Below, piece after piece: positions 63,144 through 63,183 of a DNA stretch of 63,183 bases. The stretch spans positions 1-63,183 of the forward strand of contig JAHRYP010000001.1 of assembly GCA_020622105.1 (NCBI GenBank), written 5' to 3'. Below the pieces are notes generated by a model that made no database searches, was not told the origin of the DNA, and saw nothing but the letters and a program-made list of their open reading frames with translations. The position numbers were made by a program, and so were the translations under genes. Every line of letters begins with the position of its first letter. Position 1 is the first letter of the stretch. This DNA comes from Methylotenera sp. (lineage in GTDB: Bacteria > Pseudomonadota > Gammaproteobacteria > Burkholderiales > Methylophilaceae).

Positions 63144-63183
63144 GGTCGGCAAAGTCACTGCCATGCAAATGCCAACCTTTATA

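Noticed and set aside
1-63183. CRISPR array
   Set aside because: No regular direct repeats of 25-40 bases with unique spacers were found; the repeats at 26830 are too degenerate and have no spacers.

Overview
The window looks like part of the chromosome of a betaproteobacterium, most probably a Methylophilaceae (Methylotenera/Methylophilus-like) methylotroph. This is inferred from the conserved order lolB, ispE, tRNA-Gln, prs, rplY, pth, ychF, the ubiEJB cluster, a CIRCE-controlled rpoH, moderately AT-rich DNA and protein character; no database was consulted.

About 1-26.5 kb is an accessory island that ends at a tRNA-Met gene next to a tyrosine integrase. From left to right it holds: (i) a minus-strand defence operon of SNF2 helicase, DUF4391 protein and type III Mod and Res, with res frameshifted; (ii) a plus-strand NUDIX plus ADP-ribosylglycohydrolase pair preceded by a cluster of TGAC/GTCA palindromes and an unexplained, heavily self-complementary ~300-base stretch; (iii) a stand-alone superfamily 1 helicase with a large unrecognised N-terminus; (iv) a cassette array (attC-like sites, no integrase seen, CALIN-like) carrying small unknown proteins, a TIR protein, a HEPN protein and a DUF5677 protein; (v) a secreted SNase, an SRAP (YedK-like) protein and a UmuC-type polymerase, followed by an 81-base remnant of a second ADP-ribosylglycohydrolase and one more cassette; (vi) a mobile-element end with KilA-N protein, Mob/Pre-type relaxase (frameshifted), AlpA-like regulator and integrase.

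From 26.5 kb to the right the content is mostly core. First comes nitrate uptake and signalling: NasT, an antiterminator/terminator leader, nrtABD, an outer-membrane porin, a CheA-like sensor kinase, a broken response regulator and CheX. Then follow the ychF-pth-rplY-prs-tRNA-Gln-ispE-lolB-TPR block; a divergent Gld-like ABC transporter operon; mutM; a sodium:solute symporter; ubiB-ubiJ-ubiE and a DUF971 gene; a dynamin-like GTPase; rpoH under a CIRCE operator; a PAS kinase, receiver and GGDEF-EAL signalling operon; a catalytically dead-looking low-molecular-weight phosphatase/arsenate reductase homologue; a ParA ATPase; and, at the right edge, tandem Pho boxes pointing out of the window.

Two cross-cutting points. 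At least five genes (res, mob, a DUF4340 gene, the dynamin-like gene, the GGDEF-EAL gene) are broken by missing bases, almost all in short homopolymer runs; this pattern fits sequence error at least as well as gene decay. By contrast, the cheY-like gene at 27.6-27.9 kb carries a real-looking internal deletion that removes its phosphoacceptor region.
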